Assembly (NCBI GenBank): GCA_963785735.1
Contig: CAWAWJ010000001.1
Coordinates: forward strand, 434,001-498,000
Direction: 5' to 3'
Origin: REEB95 sp963785735
GTDB taxonomy: Bacteria > Pseudomonadota > Alphaproteobacteria > ATCC43930 > CGMCC-115725
Length of the DNA: 64,000 nucleotides
Position 1 is the stretch's first letter. The number at the start of each line of letters is the position of its first letter. Under the pieces are notes generated by a model. The model saw only the letters and a list, made by a program, of their open reading frames with translations. It was not told the origin of the DNA and did not search any database. Below are positions 37,130 to 44,967 of this stretch, piece after piece. The position numbers and the translations under genes are program-made.

Positions 37130-38310
37130 GGGCCCGCTTCCTCGAGAACGTCCCGATAAACCCGCAAGACATGGTCGGCGTGACGTTCCCATGAGAATTT
37201 TGCCGCCTGACGGAATCCTTTCTCGATCCATTCGCGGCGCCACGCCGCATCCTCGAGCATGGCCCGGACCAGCGTGGCGAGTCCGCCGACGTCGCCGGGC
37301 GCCGTCATCGGCGCCGCGTCGCCCACGGCTTCCGCCAAGGCGCCAGCGTTGGAGGTCACTGCGGGCGTGCCGCAGGCCATCGCTTCGACCGGCGGCAGGC
37401 CAAGACCCTCGTACCAGGAGGGAAAAAGCACGCAGTCGACGGCGTTATAGAGATCGCACATCGCCTCGTTGGAAACATGCGGGAGCGTAACGACTCGATT
37501 TTCCATGCCGGCGGCGCGCACAGCGCTATCCCACTCCGGCTCCGGCACGGAGTAGCCGAACCGCACCAGCAGCACCGGCCGCGCGCAACTCGTCTGTAGC
37601 CGCTTGCCGACTTGGAGACTGGTCTCGAAGTTCTTGTAGAACGCCGCGGCGGTCATCAGAACCAGGTGAACCTCGGGGCCCGGCAGGCCAAGCTTCATGC
37701 GTACGCGCTGCCGTTCCCCGGCATCATACGGCCGGAAGCGGCGGTCGATCCCCCAACGGGCCACGCTGATACGGGCCGGGTCGCATCCGATATGGCGAAT
37801 AAGATCGCGCTTCGTATTCTCGCTGATGGCGATCAGGCGGGCCGCGCGCCGGAGAGAAGCGAAGGAAAACCGGCTCAGCCAGGGCTGCCGCGCCGGCGCC
37901 ACGCCGGCAATCTCTCCCTTCCAGCGCAGCAGCGGGATGAGATCGTGCACGGTGACAACCGTGCGCGTCCGCGGCAATACGCGGCACAAATGGCCGTAAC
38001 CATGGTCGATGACGTGATTGATGTCCGCCTTCAGCCCGCGGGCCTGGAAAGGATAGATCAGATAGCGGGCAAGCCGCAGCGCGTTAAGCTCGTTCACGGG
38101 AAGCGCCGAAATCGCCCGGGGAATGCGGGGCCGGTATTGATCAACTTGCCACCCCGCGGGCGCCTGCCGGACCAAGGCATCGGCGAGATGATCGGCGTAG
38201 ATCTCCATGCTCGCCCGGCGGTCCTCGGCGAAATCGCGAAGGAGCCCGATCCGGCACTGCTCGAAGGCACGACCGGCGTCGCCGCGCTTCGGTTCGACCG
38301 CGCCCGTCAT
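37126..38310 (-). CDS. Glycosyltransferase family 4
   Basis: About 394 residues. The first strand CRIGLLRDFAEDRRASMEIYA is the usual GT-B opening, so the start must precede it; the ATG at 38310 (MTGAVEPKRG) is chosen, with one at 38352 possible. The centre has TVVTVHDLIPLLRW and RLIAISENTKRDLIRHIG. The donor half has VLFPSWYEGLGLPPVEAMA and GTPAVTSNAGALAEAVGDAA, as in mannosyl- and rhamnosyltransferases of this family. It is coupled by a four-base overlap to the epimerase downstream. Confidence 0.9.
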   Translation of the reverse strand: MTGAVEPKRGDAGRAFEQCRIGLLRDFAEDRRASMEIYADHLADALVRQAPAGWQVDQYRPRIPRAISALPVNELNALRLARYLIYPFQARGLKADINHVIDHGYGHLCRVLPRTRTVVTVHDLIPLLRWKGEIAGVAPARQPWLSRFSFASLRRAARLIAISENTKRDLIRHIGCDPARISVARWGIDRRFRPYDAGERQRVRMKLGLPGPEVHLVLMTAAAFYKNFETSLQVGKRLQTSCARPVLLVRFGYSVPEPEWDSAVRAAGMENRVVTLPHVSNEAMCDLYNAVDCVLFPSWYEGLGLPPVEAMACGTPAVTSNAGALAEAVGDAAPMTAPGDVGGLATLVRAMLEDAAWRREWIEKGFRQAAKFSWERHADHVLRVYRDVLEEAGP

Positions 38311-38482
38311 CAGACCGCACCCGATGTGCCGATTAAACTGACCATGCGGCATATAACTGATGTTCCCCGATCTTTTCCATCGTCACGGCGCGCGACTCCG
38401 CTGTTTCTTCCGATTCTCAACCGCCGGCGCCGTGAAATCTCCGAGCTTCATTTTGGACCGCGCCATGGCCGTGGCCCGCCGA

Positions 38483-39229
38483 TTAGTCCTCGAGCACCAG
38501 TTCGCCGTCCGCCACCATGCGCTGGTAGAGCTCGAAATCGGTTGGATTATCCACCTCGCCCCATTGTCCGTCGGTTCCAAGCGTGGCGATAGGAAACCCG
38601 CTGCTTATGAGCCGCCGCAGCAAACTTGTCACGTCGAGCCGGTCGCGGCTTGCGGGGTCGAGAGTCTCAAGCACCGCCGCGACTTCTTGCCAGGCGCGCG
38701 GCGTGAATTTCAGGAGCCCCATGTACTGACCGGTAATTTCGTCGATGTTTCGCGTCTTGTTGCCGATCTCGACAAGACGGCCAGCGGCGTCGGTGCGAAA
38801 GGTTTCGGCGTCGGCGAGCGGGTCGTCGAAGCGGCGGCTCCAAAGCCGCCACCACGCCCGGTCATAGGTAATGACGAGATCGCCGGGGGCCGCGGCGAGC
38901 GCGCGCACGAGCTGTTGCCGGTAGAAGATGTCGGCATAACTGACGATAACCGGTCCGGCGGCGAGCCATTCGGCCGCCGCCGCAAGCGACATCACCATGT
39001 TGGTCTCGGCCCAGCGGCGGTTTTCAAAATACTCAACCCCGGGAAACTCGACCATTTCCGCGCGGTAACCCCGCACGACCCCGACGGTATCCGCGCCGCC
39101 ACGACGCAAGGCCGCGACTTGCCGCTCTATGAGCGGCTTTCCAGCGAGTTCCACAAGGCATTTTGGGCGCGCATCGCCGAACTTGCCCATGCGGCTGCCG
39201 CGGCCCGCGGCAAGAATTAGCGCGCGCAC
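38483..39229 (-). CDS. CTP:phosphoglutamine cytidylyltransferase (Cj1416-like)
   Basis: About 248 residues with a nucleotidyltransferase fold: ALILAAGRGSRMG at the N terminus, RPKCLVELAGKPLIE, and the metal-site strand VSYADIFY around Asp100. Beyond the fold, the diagnostic match to Campylobacter jejuni Cj1416 is in the second half: a WRLWSRRFDDPLADAE block, EIGNK, then DEITGQYMGLLKF. Cj1416 joins CTP and L-glutamine phosphate into gamma-glutamyl-CDP-amidate in phosphoramidate synthesis. The GTG at 39229 starts the first strand and lies 4 bases after the hydrolase stop; the frame to 39280 would overlap that gene. Confidence 0.85.
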   Translation of the reverse strand: MRALILAAGRGSRMGKFGDARPKCLVELAGKPLIERQVAALRRGGADTVGVVRGYRAEMVEFPGVEYFENRRWAETNMVMSLAAAAEWLAAGPVIVSYADIFYRQQLVRALAAAPGDLVITYDRAWWRLWSRRFDDPLADAETFRTDAAGRLVEIGNKTRNIDEITGQYMGLLKFTPRAWQEVAAVLETLDPASRDRLDVTSLLRRLISSGFPIATLGTDGQWGEVDNPTDFELYQRMVADGELVLED

Positions 39230-39233
39230 CTGT

Positions 39234-39833
39234 TCATGCTCCGAAAAAGCGCCGCAAAATCGCGATATCGCGCCCGGCAAAGGGAGTAAGGCGTTCGGGA
39301 TGCCACATGATCCCGACCATCTTTGCGCTTTCGTGGCGGACCGCTTTCACCACGCCGTCCGGCGCCACGGCCCAAACATCGAGCGGCGGGCGCGTCTCGA
39401 ATGCGCCAAATTTGTGATAACTGTTCACTTCGGTTTCGCGCCCCTCGATCCGGATGAGCTGACGCGGCGTAACATGGCCCTCGACTGGGCGCAGCTTCAC
39501 ATCGAAGCGATTCTGAATAACCTGCATCCCACGGCAGACACCCATCACCGGCCAGCCGCGCGTGAGCGCGAGCTCGAGTAGCGCCGCTTCGGTCGCGTCG
39601 CGTTCGGGTGCGTCTCCGCCATAGGCCGCGAGATCATTACCGCCGGTCAACACGATTCCCTCGACCGCCGCCGCGTCGCAGAGCGGCGCAACGAGACCGG
39701 GAAAGTTGGGCACCAGCACCGGCAAGAGACCACAGGCCTGCAGAAATCGCACCCAGGCCTGATCAAGGCAATCGCGCCGCTCACCGTGAACCGGCTCGAC
39801 AACGACGCGTTGCGTGACGGCGACAATCTTCAT
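39234..39833 (-). CDS. Gamma-glutamyl-CDP-amidate hydrolase (Cj1417-like class I glutamine amidotransferase)
   Basis: 199-residue class I glutaminase-fold protein. VLTGGNDL is the oxyanion strand, GVCRGMQVIQ carries the nucleophile Cys100, and IMWHPER supplies His178 and Glu180 of the triad. It lacks a synthetase partner, so it acts as a free hydrolase. The segment VNSYHKFGAFE and its neighbours match Cj1417, which cleaves gamma-glutamyl-CDP-amidate to CDP-amidate (cytidine diphosphoramidate) and glutamate. The start overlaps the kinase stop by four bases, and the next gene starts 4 bases after its own stop. A PuuD-type gamma-glutamyl-GABA hydrolase is the main alternative, and context argues against it. 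Confidence 0.85.
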   Translation of the reverse strand: MKIVAVTQRVVVEPVHGERRDCLDQAWVRFLQACGLLPVLVPNFPGLVAPLCDAAAVEGIVLTGGNDLAAYGGDAPERDATEAALLELALTRGWPVMGVCRGMQVIQNRFDVKLRPVEGHVTPRQLIRIEGRETEVNSYHKFGAFETRPPLDVWAVAPDGVVKAVRHESAKMVGIMWHPERLTPFAGRDIAILRRFFGA

Positions 39834-42715
39834 GCGATGAGCTGAACATGCCCATTGGCGCAATCGAGGCAGATGATCCGCGCCGAGCCCCAGCGGTGGA
39901 AAAGTGCCTCTCCGGCGCCGATGACGGCGGGCACCCCCAACTCGCTCGCCCGGATCGCCATGTGCGAATTTACGCCGCCGAACTGCGTCACGAAGCCGCT
40001 GATCCGGCGCGTGAAAATCCAGTCGAAGCCGGGATCGGCACTCGGCACGAACAAGATCTTGCCGCCGAGGCTTTCCGGCGGGTCGGCGAGCGACGCGGGC
40101 GACGCGGTCACCCGTTTCTGTGTGATGAAATTCGGCTGGGACGGCGGCAAATTAAAGGCGAAGACGTCATCGGGTTTGGCCAGGACCGGCGGCAGAACGA
40201 GTTTTTGCGTCAGCTCGTAGCGCCGTTTTCCCTGATCGACGCTCGCCCGGAGCCGCGCGGCGACCGCGCCGCTTTCGTTATAAAGCCCGCGCACGGCGGC
40301 AAAATCGAGATAGCTGCATTCCTCGGTGGAGAGTCCGTGCTCCTCACCAAGCCGCCGGATGAGCGAGAGCGCCTCGCTGAGGCTGCGCGAAAAAATGAAC
40401 TTCGCGTATTCTCGTCCCTCGATGCCGGCCTTGATGAATTCCATGAGATCGAGGACGCCGATCTCGATCTTGTGCTCCCCGAGCAACCGCTCGATCTCGC
40501 GCAACTGGCGCATCGACAGCGTGAAGCGCGGCGCCTCGGCTTCGGGTGATCGCGAGGCCGTCCAGTCGAAGTAGAGACCGGGCTCCTCGTCATATCGAGG
40601 CGAGCGAATATCGTAAGTTCCGGGCCGGAGATGGCCATAGCGCACCAGGAACTCGGCTTTTCCTAGCGTGGCAAAATCGCGGCCGATACGCGAGCTGACG
40701 GTATCGAGACTGGCCATGAAGGCCGCAAGTTCGCCGGCATTGAGTACGCCAACCGCGACGAGTGAGCGCAGCAACTGCACGGCGATGAAGCCGGCGCGCG
40801 CCAAGCCCGCGAAGGGCAGCGTACCGTAACGTTTGCAATCCTCGATGAGCCAGTAGATGCGGGCAATCTTGTCGATGCGCGCCTCGCACAACGGCGGCAA
40901 TCGTTCGGCGAGAAGGTCGATCTTCTCGCGATCCTGGCGCCAAAGGCCGGTCTGCCCATGAATGATGCGATTCGTTAACTGGCGCAGGGCATCGGTAAAA
41001 TCAGCGATGTCCTTGTGCGAGAACCCATATTGCGTAAGTACGCGCAGGCGATCCGGAAGATCGAGCGTATAGCAGGAGAAGATAATGTCGAACTCTACCT
41101 TGTCGTGGAGTTCGGGATTAGCCAGCAGCCGATCGATGTAGTAGTTGACGAGACGCTCGCCCAGATCGTCGTCGACGTTTCTCGGCACGAAAGAGTTGAA
41201 GCTTACGCGCACGTCGATGTAGGGCAAGCCGTGGAAGCTCACCAGCAGCGGAAAGCTGCGCAGATTCTTGTACCCATAATTATCGCGCTGGTAAGCCCAG
41301 ATCGCGTCGGTGATGAGCTCCCGATAGAGTGACAGCGCGAGCGGCCGTGGTTTAACGCCGATGATCTCCGCCGGGTTCCAATCCGGCATCACGCCGAATA
41401 CCGAACACTTGCCATGGAGATAGGGATGCGGCCTGTTGAGCAGTTCCACCTTGCAGGCGATTTCCGCCGCCGCCACATCGACCGCCCGATGCTCGTCGGA
41501 CGACAGGGAATCCACGGCGAGCGGCCGTACCTGCAGGAGATGGAGCTGGCCGCCCGTATCAAACGCGAATTCGACGTCGATGGCGTCGCAATCGAGCGTC
41601 GCCTCAAGCTCAACCAGCAGGTTCACGACGGGGGCAAGCTTGGCGGGAGCGGCGTCTCTTCGCGACTTTAGGCAATAGAACGTCTTGAGGTTGCCGCCGG
41701 CGCCGGAGGTCACGACGTCGGTGCGGCTCGACGTGTCCTCATAGTTTATGACGATGTAGGGACCGCCGCTGTTGGGATCGCGAGTGAAGGCGACGCCCGC
41801 CATCGCGACATCGGTCAGCATCGGCTGAATAAAGACCTGATCGTCCGGCCTGCCGCCGTCATCGAAGGACGCTATAACGCGTTCGACCGCGGGCGGCCAC
41901 GCCCGAGCGCCGATAACCCCACTCACCGACTCGAATTTTCCGGCTGCGGAGTGCGCGGTCTTATCCTCGCCGATGGCGCTACTCCGGACGATGACCGCCG
42001 CCTTGCTCCACGGCGCCGCAGCGACGGCCGCGAGGATGCTGTCTCGGCTCTTGCGCCATTCCCCGACGGAAAAGCGCAGCTGGGGCAGAACCCGGCCATG
42101 GCGCAAGAGCGGCGCCAATCGCTCCAAAGTCTCCGCCTTGGTGCCGAATTCCACGATCTGCCGCTCTCTTGGCGCGGCTTGCGCCTGGCGCCGGGCGAAT
42201 TGCTTCCAGATGAGATCCGCCGCCGCATCGGCCGCGAGCGCGCCGTGATTGTCGATCACGAGATCGGGGGCCTCGGGAAATTCCGGCGGCAAATCTACGC
42301 CGACGACGCTCATCGTCCCGCCGGCGCGTGCCCCAGCGTAAAGGCCCTTGGCATCGCGGCGCTTAAGCTCGGTCAAAGGAACCCTAAGATAAATCTCGAT
42401 GTAGCCACGGATGTTTTCCCGGTTCCAGCGCTGCACTTCGTGAAAGAGCGAGATGGTCGCACAGACGACATCCATCCCCTGCTCCGCCAGCATCTGGCAA
42501 ATTTTGGCATTCCGCATTGCGGATTGCCGGCGCTGTTTTTCGCCATAGCCGAGATCGTCGGAGACGATTCCGCGCAACGCGTCGCCGTCGAGGAATACAG
42601 CGTTGCGGCTGGCGTCGCGAAGCCGCGATGTCAGTTTCCTGCCGATCGTGGTTTTGCCCGCACCCGAAAGACCCGTGATCCAGAACACCCGCCCCGGGCG
42701 ATCGTCGAGACTCAT
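39830..42715 (-). CDS. Fused CDP-amidate kinase (Cj1415-like) and L-glutamine kinase (Cj1418-like)
   Basis: 961-residue two-enzyme fusion. Residues 1 to about 175 form an APS-kinase-like P-loop kinase: GLSGAGKTT (15-23), FLDGDALRG, then the late YAGARAGG-type loop. Residues about 185-405 form the PPDK/PEP-synthase-type ATP-grasp domain (VIVRSSAIGED, VAFTRDPNSGGPYIVI, LHLLQVRPL). A long linker follows to a C-terminal phosphohistidine domain with GGVNSHMAIRASELGVPA, whose His918 is the predicted phospho-carrier. In C. jejuni, Cj1418 phosphorylates the glutamine side-chain amide and Cj1415 phosphorylates the 3'-hydroxyl of CDP-amidate, as separate proteins. Here they are fused and head the operon. 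True APS kinase or PEP synthase roles are unlikely next to Cj1416 and Cj1417 homologues. Confidence 0.85.
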   Translation of the reverse strand: MSLDDRPGRVFWITGLSGAGKTTIGRKLTSRLRDASRNAVFLDGDALRGIVSDDLGYGEKQRRQSAMRNAKICQMLAEQGMDVVCATISLFHEVQRWNRENIRGYIEIYLRVPLTELKRRDAKGLYAGARAGGTMSVVGVDLPPEFPEAPDLVIDNHGALAADAAADLIWKQFARRQAQAAPRERQIVEFGTKAETLERLAPLLRHGRVLPQLRFSVGEWRKSRDSILAAVAAAPWSKAAVIVRSSAIGEDKTAHSAAGKFESVSGVIGARAWPPAVERVIASFDDGGRPDDQVFIQPMLTDVAMAGVAFTRDPNSGGPYIVINYEDTSSRTDVVTSGAGGNLKTFYCLKSRRDAAPAKLAPVVNLLVELEATLDCDAIDVEFAFDTGGQLHLLQVRPLAVDSLSSDEHRAVDVAAAEIACKVELLNRPHPYLHGKCSVFGVMPDWNPAEIIGVKPRPLALSLYRELITDAIWAYQRDNYGYKNLRSFPLLVSFHGLPYIDVRVSFNSFVPRNVDDDLGERLVNYYIDRLLANPELHDKVEFDIIFSCYTLDLPDRLRVLTQYGFSHKDIADFTDALRQLTNRIIHGQTGLWRQDREKIDLLAERLPPLCEARIDKIARIYWLIEDCKRYGTLPFAGLARAGFIAVQLLRSLVAVGVLNAGELAAFMASLDTVSSRIGRDFATLGKAEFLVRYGHLRPGTYDIRSPRYDEEPGLYFDWTASRSPEAEAPRFTLSMRQLREIERLLGEHKIEIGVLDLMEFIKAGIEGREYAKFIFSRSLSEALSLIRRLGEEHGLSTEECSYLDFAAVRGLYNESGAVAARLRASVDQGKRRYELTQKLVLPPVLAKPDDVFAFNLPPSQPNFITQKRVTASPASLADPPESLGGKILFVPSADPGFDWIFTRRISGFVTQFGGVNSHMAIRASELGVPAVIGAGEALFHRWGSARIICLDCANGHVQLIA

Positions 42716-43041
42716 GAATACAATTCTCTATGGAATAGGATCGAGCCTTTAGTTGGATAATTCTGTCATAAGGGCCGTTTCATTACAAATGCATTAGAGA
42801 AATAAACGCCTGCTCGAAGCCGTGTAAGTGAAAAGATTAACGAGCGGGCCGGCTGTAAAAAAAAGAGACAGGCCCAACGGATCGAAACGAAGGCTGTTAT
42901 GCTCGGCTTCGGCGCGGGCGTTCGGGTAGTCTTGGTTAGCACCGCCGCGCCCGCTTCCCGGCAGCGCCGACATCTCTTGAAATGCCGGGGCGCCCGATTA
43001 CACTGTTGCGGTCTTGTTCAGTCCTGGATCAATGGAGTCAG
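42716..43041. promoter_or_regulatory. Divergent promoter region of the phosphoramidate operon
   Basis: 326 bases between the minus-strand kinase fusion and the plus-strand sulfotransferase-like gene. The half nearest the kinase (about 42720-42870) is AT-rich and contains a run of eight A at 42858-42865; the other half is GC-rich without coding signs. It must carry both promoters and could coordinate the two transcripts. No operator or riboswitch was recognised. Confidence 0.4.
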
Positions 43042-43923
43042 ATGCGGGTACTTCAGAAGTTCCTCCGATTGGCGCGAATATCTCCTTTCCAAACTTTGCG
43101 GCAAATCCGGGCGCGCGCGATCCAGGCGGCCTTCCTGCGCAATCTAGTACAAGACGACGACGTCATCCGGCGAGGGAAGGATCGAACCGCTTATGTTATC
43201 GGACTGTGCGGCTCGGGACGTCTGTATATTGTCGATCTGATCCGCAGGAACCTGGGTGAAAGGGCGAAATATTTGAGGGAATCGATCCGCTGCCCCCCGG
43301 GTCCGACCTCCATGATCTATAGCGCTCATGCCACGATCAAGCATGTGTCCCGCGGCCAGGCGCAGCCCGATGTGACGCGCCGCATGCTGGAAGCCGTCAA
43401 GTCGGGTTTAGCGGATTTGATATTCGTCTACCGTCATCCGCTCGATTCGTTGCTGTCGAATTGGGTCATGTGGCGGACATATATTCGCGACAACCGGATC
43501 ATTTCTGCCACCTCGGAGGTTTACAGGACCAGGGACGAGTTCTGCGCCGATCTAGACACGAATTTTTCAGAATTCGAGGCCTTTGCCGCGGGTGATCCCG
43601 ATTTTTTTGCGGTTTTGTTCGGGCCGCCGTTTTTATCGTTCGCGGAATTCGTCGAGGAAACCGTGCTTTATATCCGGTCTGCCACGCTCCCGTTGCGCTT
43701 CGAGGACTTCATGGTTGATCCGCTGAAGGAGTTTTCCAAGATCGCCAATCTCCTATCCGTCGATCTCGATACGGGCCGGCTGCGCATCGAACGGCCGAGA
43801 GCCAAGCCTTATGGCTATCTGGCGGTTAAGGACAAGGTTCCCCGGTTCGGGAACTTCATCCGCGATATTGATGCGGAGACGAAGGCACGGATCGAGACCA
43901 TCGGATATGATCTGGGCGTCTGA
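43042..43923 (+). CDS. Sulfotransferase-like protein, candidate phosphoramidate transferase
   Basis: 293 residues from the ATG at 43042, which follows GGAG at close spacing. YVIGLCGSGRLYIVDLIRRN (51-70) resembles the 5'-phosphosulfate-binding loop of PAPS sulfotransferases with a degenerate Gly-rich turn. DLIFVYRHPLDSLLSNWVMW (125-144) resembles their 3'-phosphate-binding Arg/Ser motif, and LRFEDFMVDPLKEFSKI is a typical late helix. It starts divergently from the phosphoramidate operon. The activated donor of that pathway, 3'-phospho-CDP-amidate, resembles PAPS in carrying a 3'-phosphate, so I infer it may transfer phosphoramidate to the glycan. An ordinary sulfotransferase is the alternative, but no PAPS-making genes are in the window. 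Confidence 0.65.
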   Translation: MRVLQKFLRLARISPFQTLRQIRARAIQAAFLRNLVQDDDVIRRGKDRTAYVIGLCGSGRLYIVDLIRRNLGERAKYLRESIRCPPGPTSMIYSAHATIKHVSRGQAQPDVTRRMLEAVKSGLADLIFVYRHPLDSLLSNWVMWRTYIRDNRIISATSEVYRTRDEFCADLDTNFSEFEAFAAGDPDFFAVLFGPPFLSFAEFVEETVLYIRSATLPLRFEDFMVDPLKEFSKIANLLSVDLDTGRLRIERPRAKPYGYLAVKDKVPRFGNFIRDIDAETKARIETIGYDLGV

Positions 43924-43983
43924 GCCCGGGATTCGTTCCATTCCTATGGACCGCCTGGCAACGTCTCCTCTAATGTGACGCCG

Positions 43984-44736
43984 ATGTCTGTCACCTGGGA
44001 TTACACTGATCGCGCGGCGACCTACGATTTGAGGCCGGATTATTCTACTACCGCGATTGACGAGCTCCTGAATGCGGCTGGATGCGCCCCGCCGAGACCC
44101 GTGGCCGATATCGGCGCCGGAACCGGTAAACTGACGGTCCAGCTTCTCCGCTACGGTCTTTCGGTAAAGGCGGTCGAGCCCAACGACGCCATGCGCGCGC
44201 TCGGCGAAAAGAACGCGCCCAAAGCGGCCTGGACCAAAGCGACCGCCGAAGAAACCGGGCTTGGCGATGGCGCAGTCTACGGCGCCTTCTTCGGCTCGTC
44301 GTTCAACGTCGTCGATGCCCCGAAAACGTTGCGGGAAGCCGCAAGAATCATCTGCGCCGGCGGCGTATTTTCCTGCCTTTGGAACCACCGCGATCTCGAG
44401 GATCCGGCGCAACGGAGCATCGAAAATCTGATCCGCTTGGAGGCCCCGCAATATCGATACGGAACCAGGCGCGAGGACCCAACTGGCGACATCGCCGCGT
44501 GCGGATTGTTCGGACCGGTGCGGTACATTGAGCGCCGGTTCGTCGTAAAAGTGCCTACCAAGAGCTGGCTTGACGCCTGGCGGTCGCACGCGACCCTGGC
44601 GCGTCAAGTGGGCGAGGCGAGGCTCGACACGATCGTGGAGAAAATCGCGGACCTGATCGGAAACACGGATACGGTGGCCGTGCCCTATTTCACCCGGGCT
44701 TGGTTCGCCCGGTCGGTGGCGAAGAAACCCGTCTAA
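43984..44736 (+). CDS. Class I SAM-dependent methyltransferase
   Basis: About 250 residues. Motif I is VADIGAGTGKLTVQLLRYG, the acidic ribose-binding position is in VKAVEPNDAMRAL, and AARIICAGGVFSCLWNHRD forms the later strands; this is the Methyltransf_11/25 type. The ATG at 43984 is chosen, with a GTG at 43975 in frame. It lies 60 bases after the sulfotransferase-like gene on the same strand, so the two probably share a transcript. By analogy with the C. jejuni locus, where methyltransferases complete the O-methyl phosphoramidate, it is a candidate for O-methylating the phosphoramidate. That is inference. Confidence 0.8.
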   Translation: MSVTWDYTDRAATYDLRPDYSTTAIDELLNAAGCAPPRPVADIGAGTGKLTVQLLRYGLSVKAVEPNDAMRALGEKNAPKAAWTKATAEETGLGDGAVYGAFFGSSFNVVDAPKTLREAARIICAGGVFSCLWNHRDLEDPAQRSIENLIRLEAPQYRYGTRREDPTGDIAACGLFGPVRYIERRFVVKVPTKSWLDAWRSHATLARQVGEARLDTIVEKIADLIGNTDTVAVPYFTRAWFARSVAKKPV

Positions 44737-44909
44737 CCAGCCGCCGTTTCCGAGCCGGTAGCGGAAATATGAATTCCGGCGGCCGGACCAATTTGATGAC
44801 CAGTGGCAGATTATTTGCTAGATTCTATGAGATCGCGGCGCGCGCACCGTTTGACCGTCATAAGAATTTACAAGGAAGCGTGAATTGATCGACCGCCAGT
44901 ACAAAACTC

Positions 44910-44945
44910 GGCTTGAGGCGGTGCGGGGACAGCCACCTTCAAGCC
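44910..44945 (+). promoter_or_regulatory. Imperfect stem-loop before the O-antigen ligase-like gene
   Basis: GGCTTGA at 44910-44916 pairs perfectly with TCAAGCC at 44939-44945, with further partial pairing inside (GGCGGTG against CCACC) around a GC-rich loop. It sits 22 bases before the GTG start of the next gene and lacks a T-tract, so it is not a standard terminator. It may influence translation or be chance. Confidence 0.25.
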
Positions 44946-44967
44946 GCTCGTCCGCAACGGACTGCAC

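Noticed and set aside
39234..39833. Naming the small glutaminase-fold protein PuuD
   Set aside because: The fold is shared, but the coupled cytidylyltransferase and kinase genes and the VNSYHKF segment fit Cj1417 better, and there are no putrescine genes.
39830..42715. Reading the kinase fusion as a PEP synthase or sulfate-assimilation APS kinase
   Set aside because: The adjacent Cj1416- and Cj1417-like genes and the fusion of both kinases make phosphoramidate synthesis the consistent explanation; no sulfurylase genes are nearby.
42838..42875. Possible terminator around the eight-A run between the divergent genes
   Set aside because: The flanking GGGCC/GGCCC words pair imperfectly and the A/T run would lie in the loop, so it does not have terminator form.
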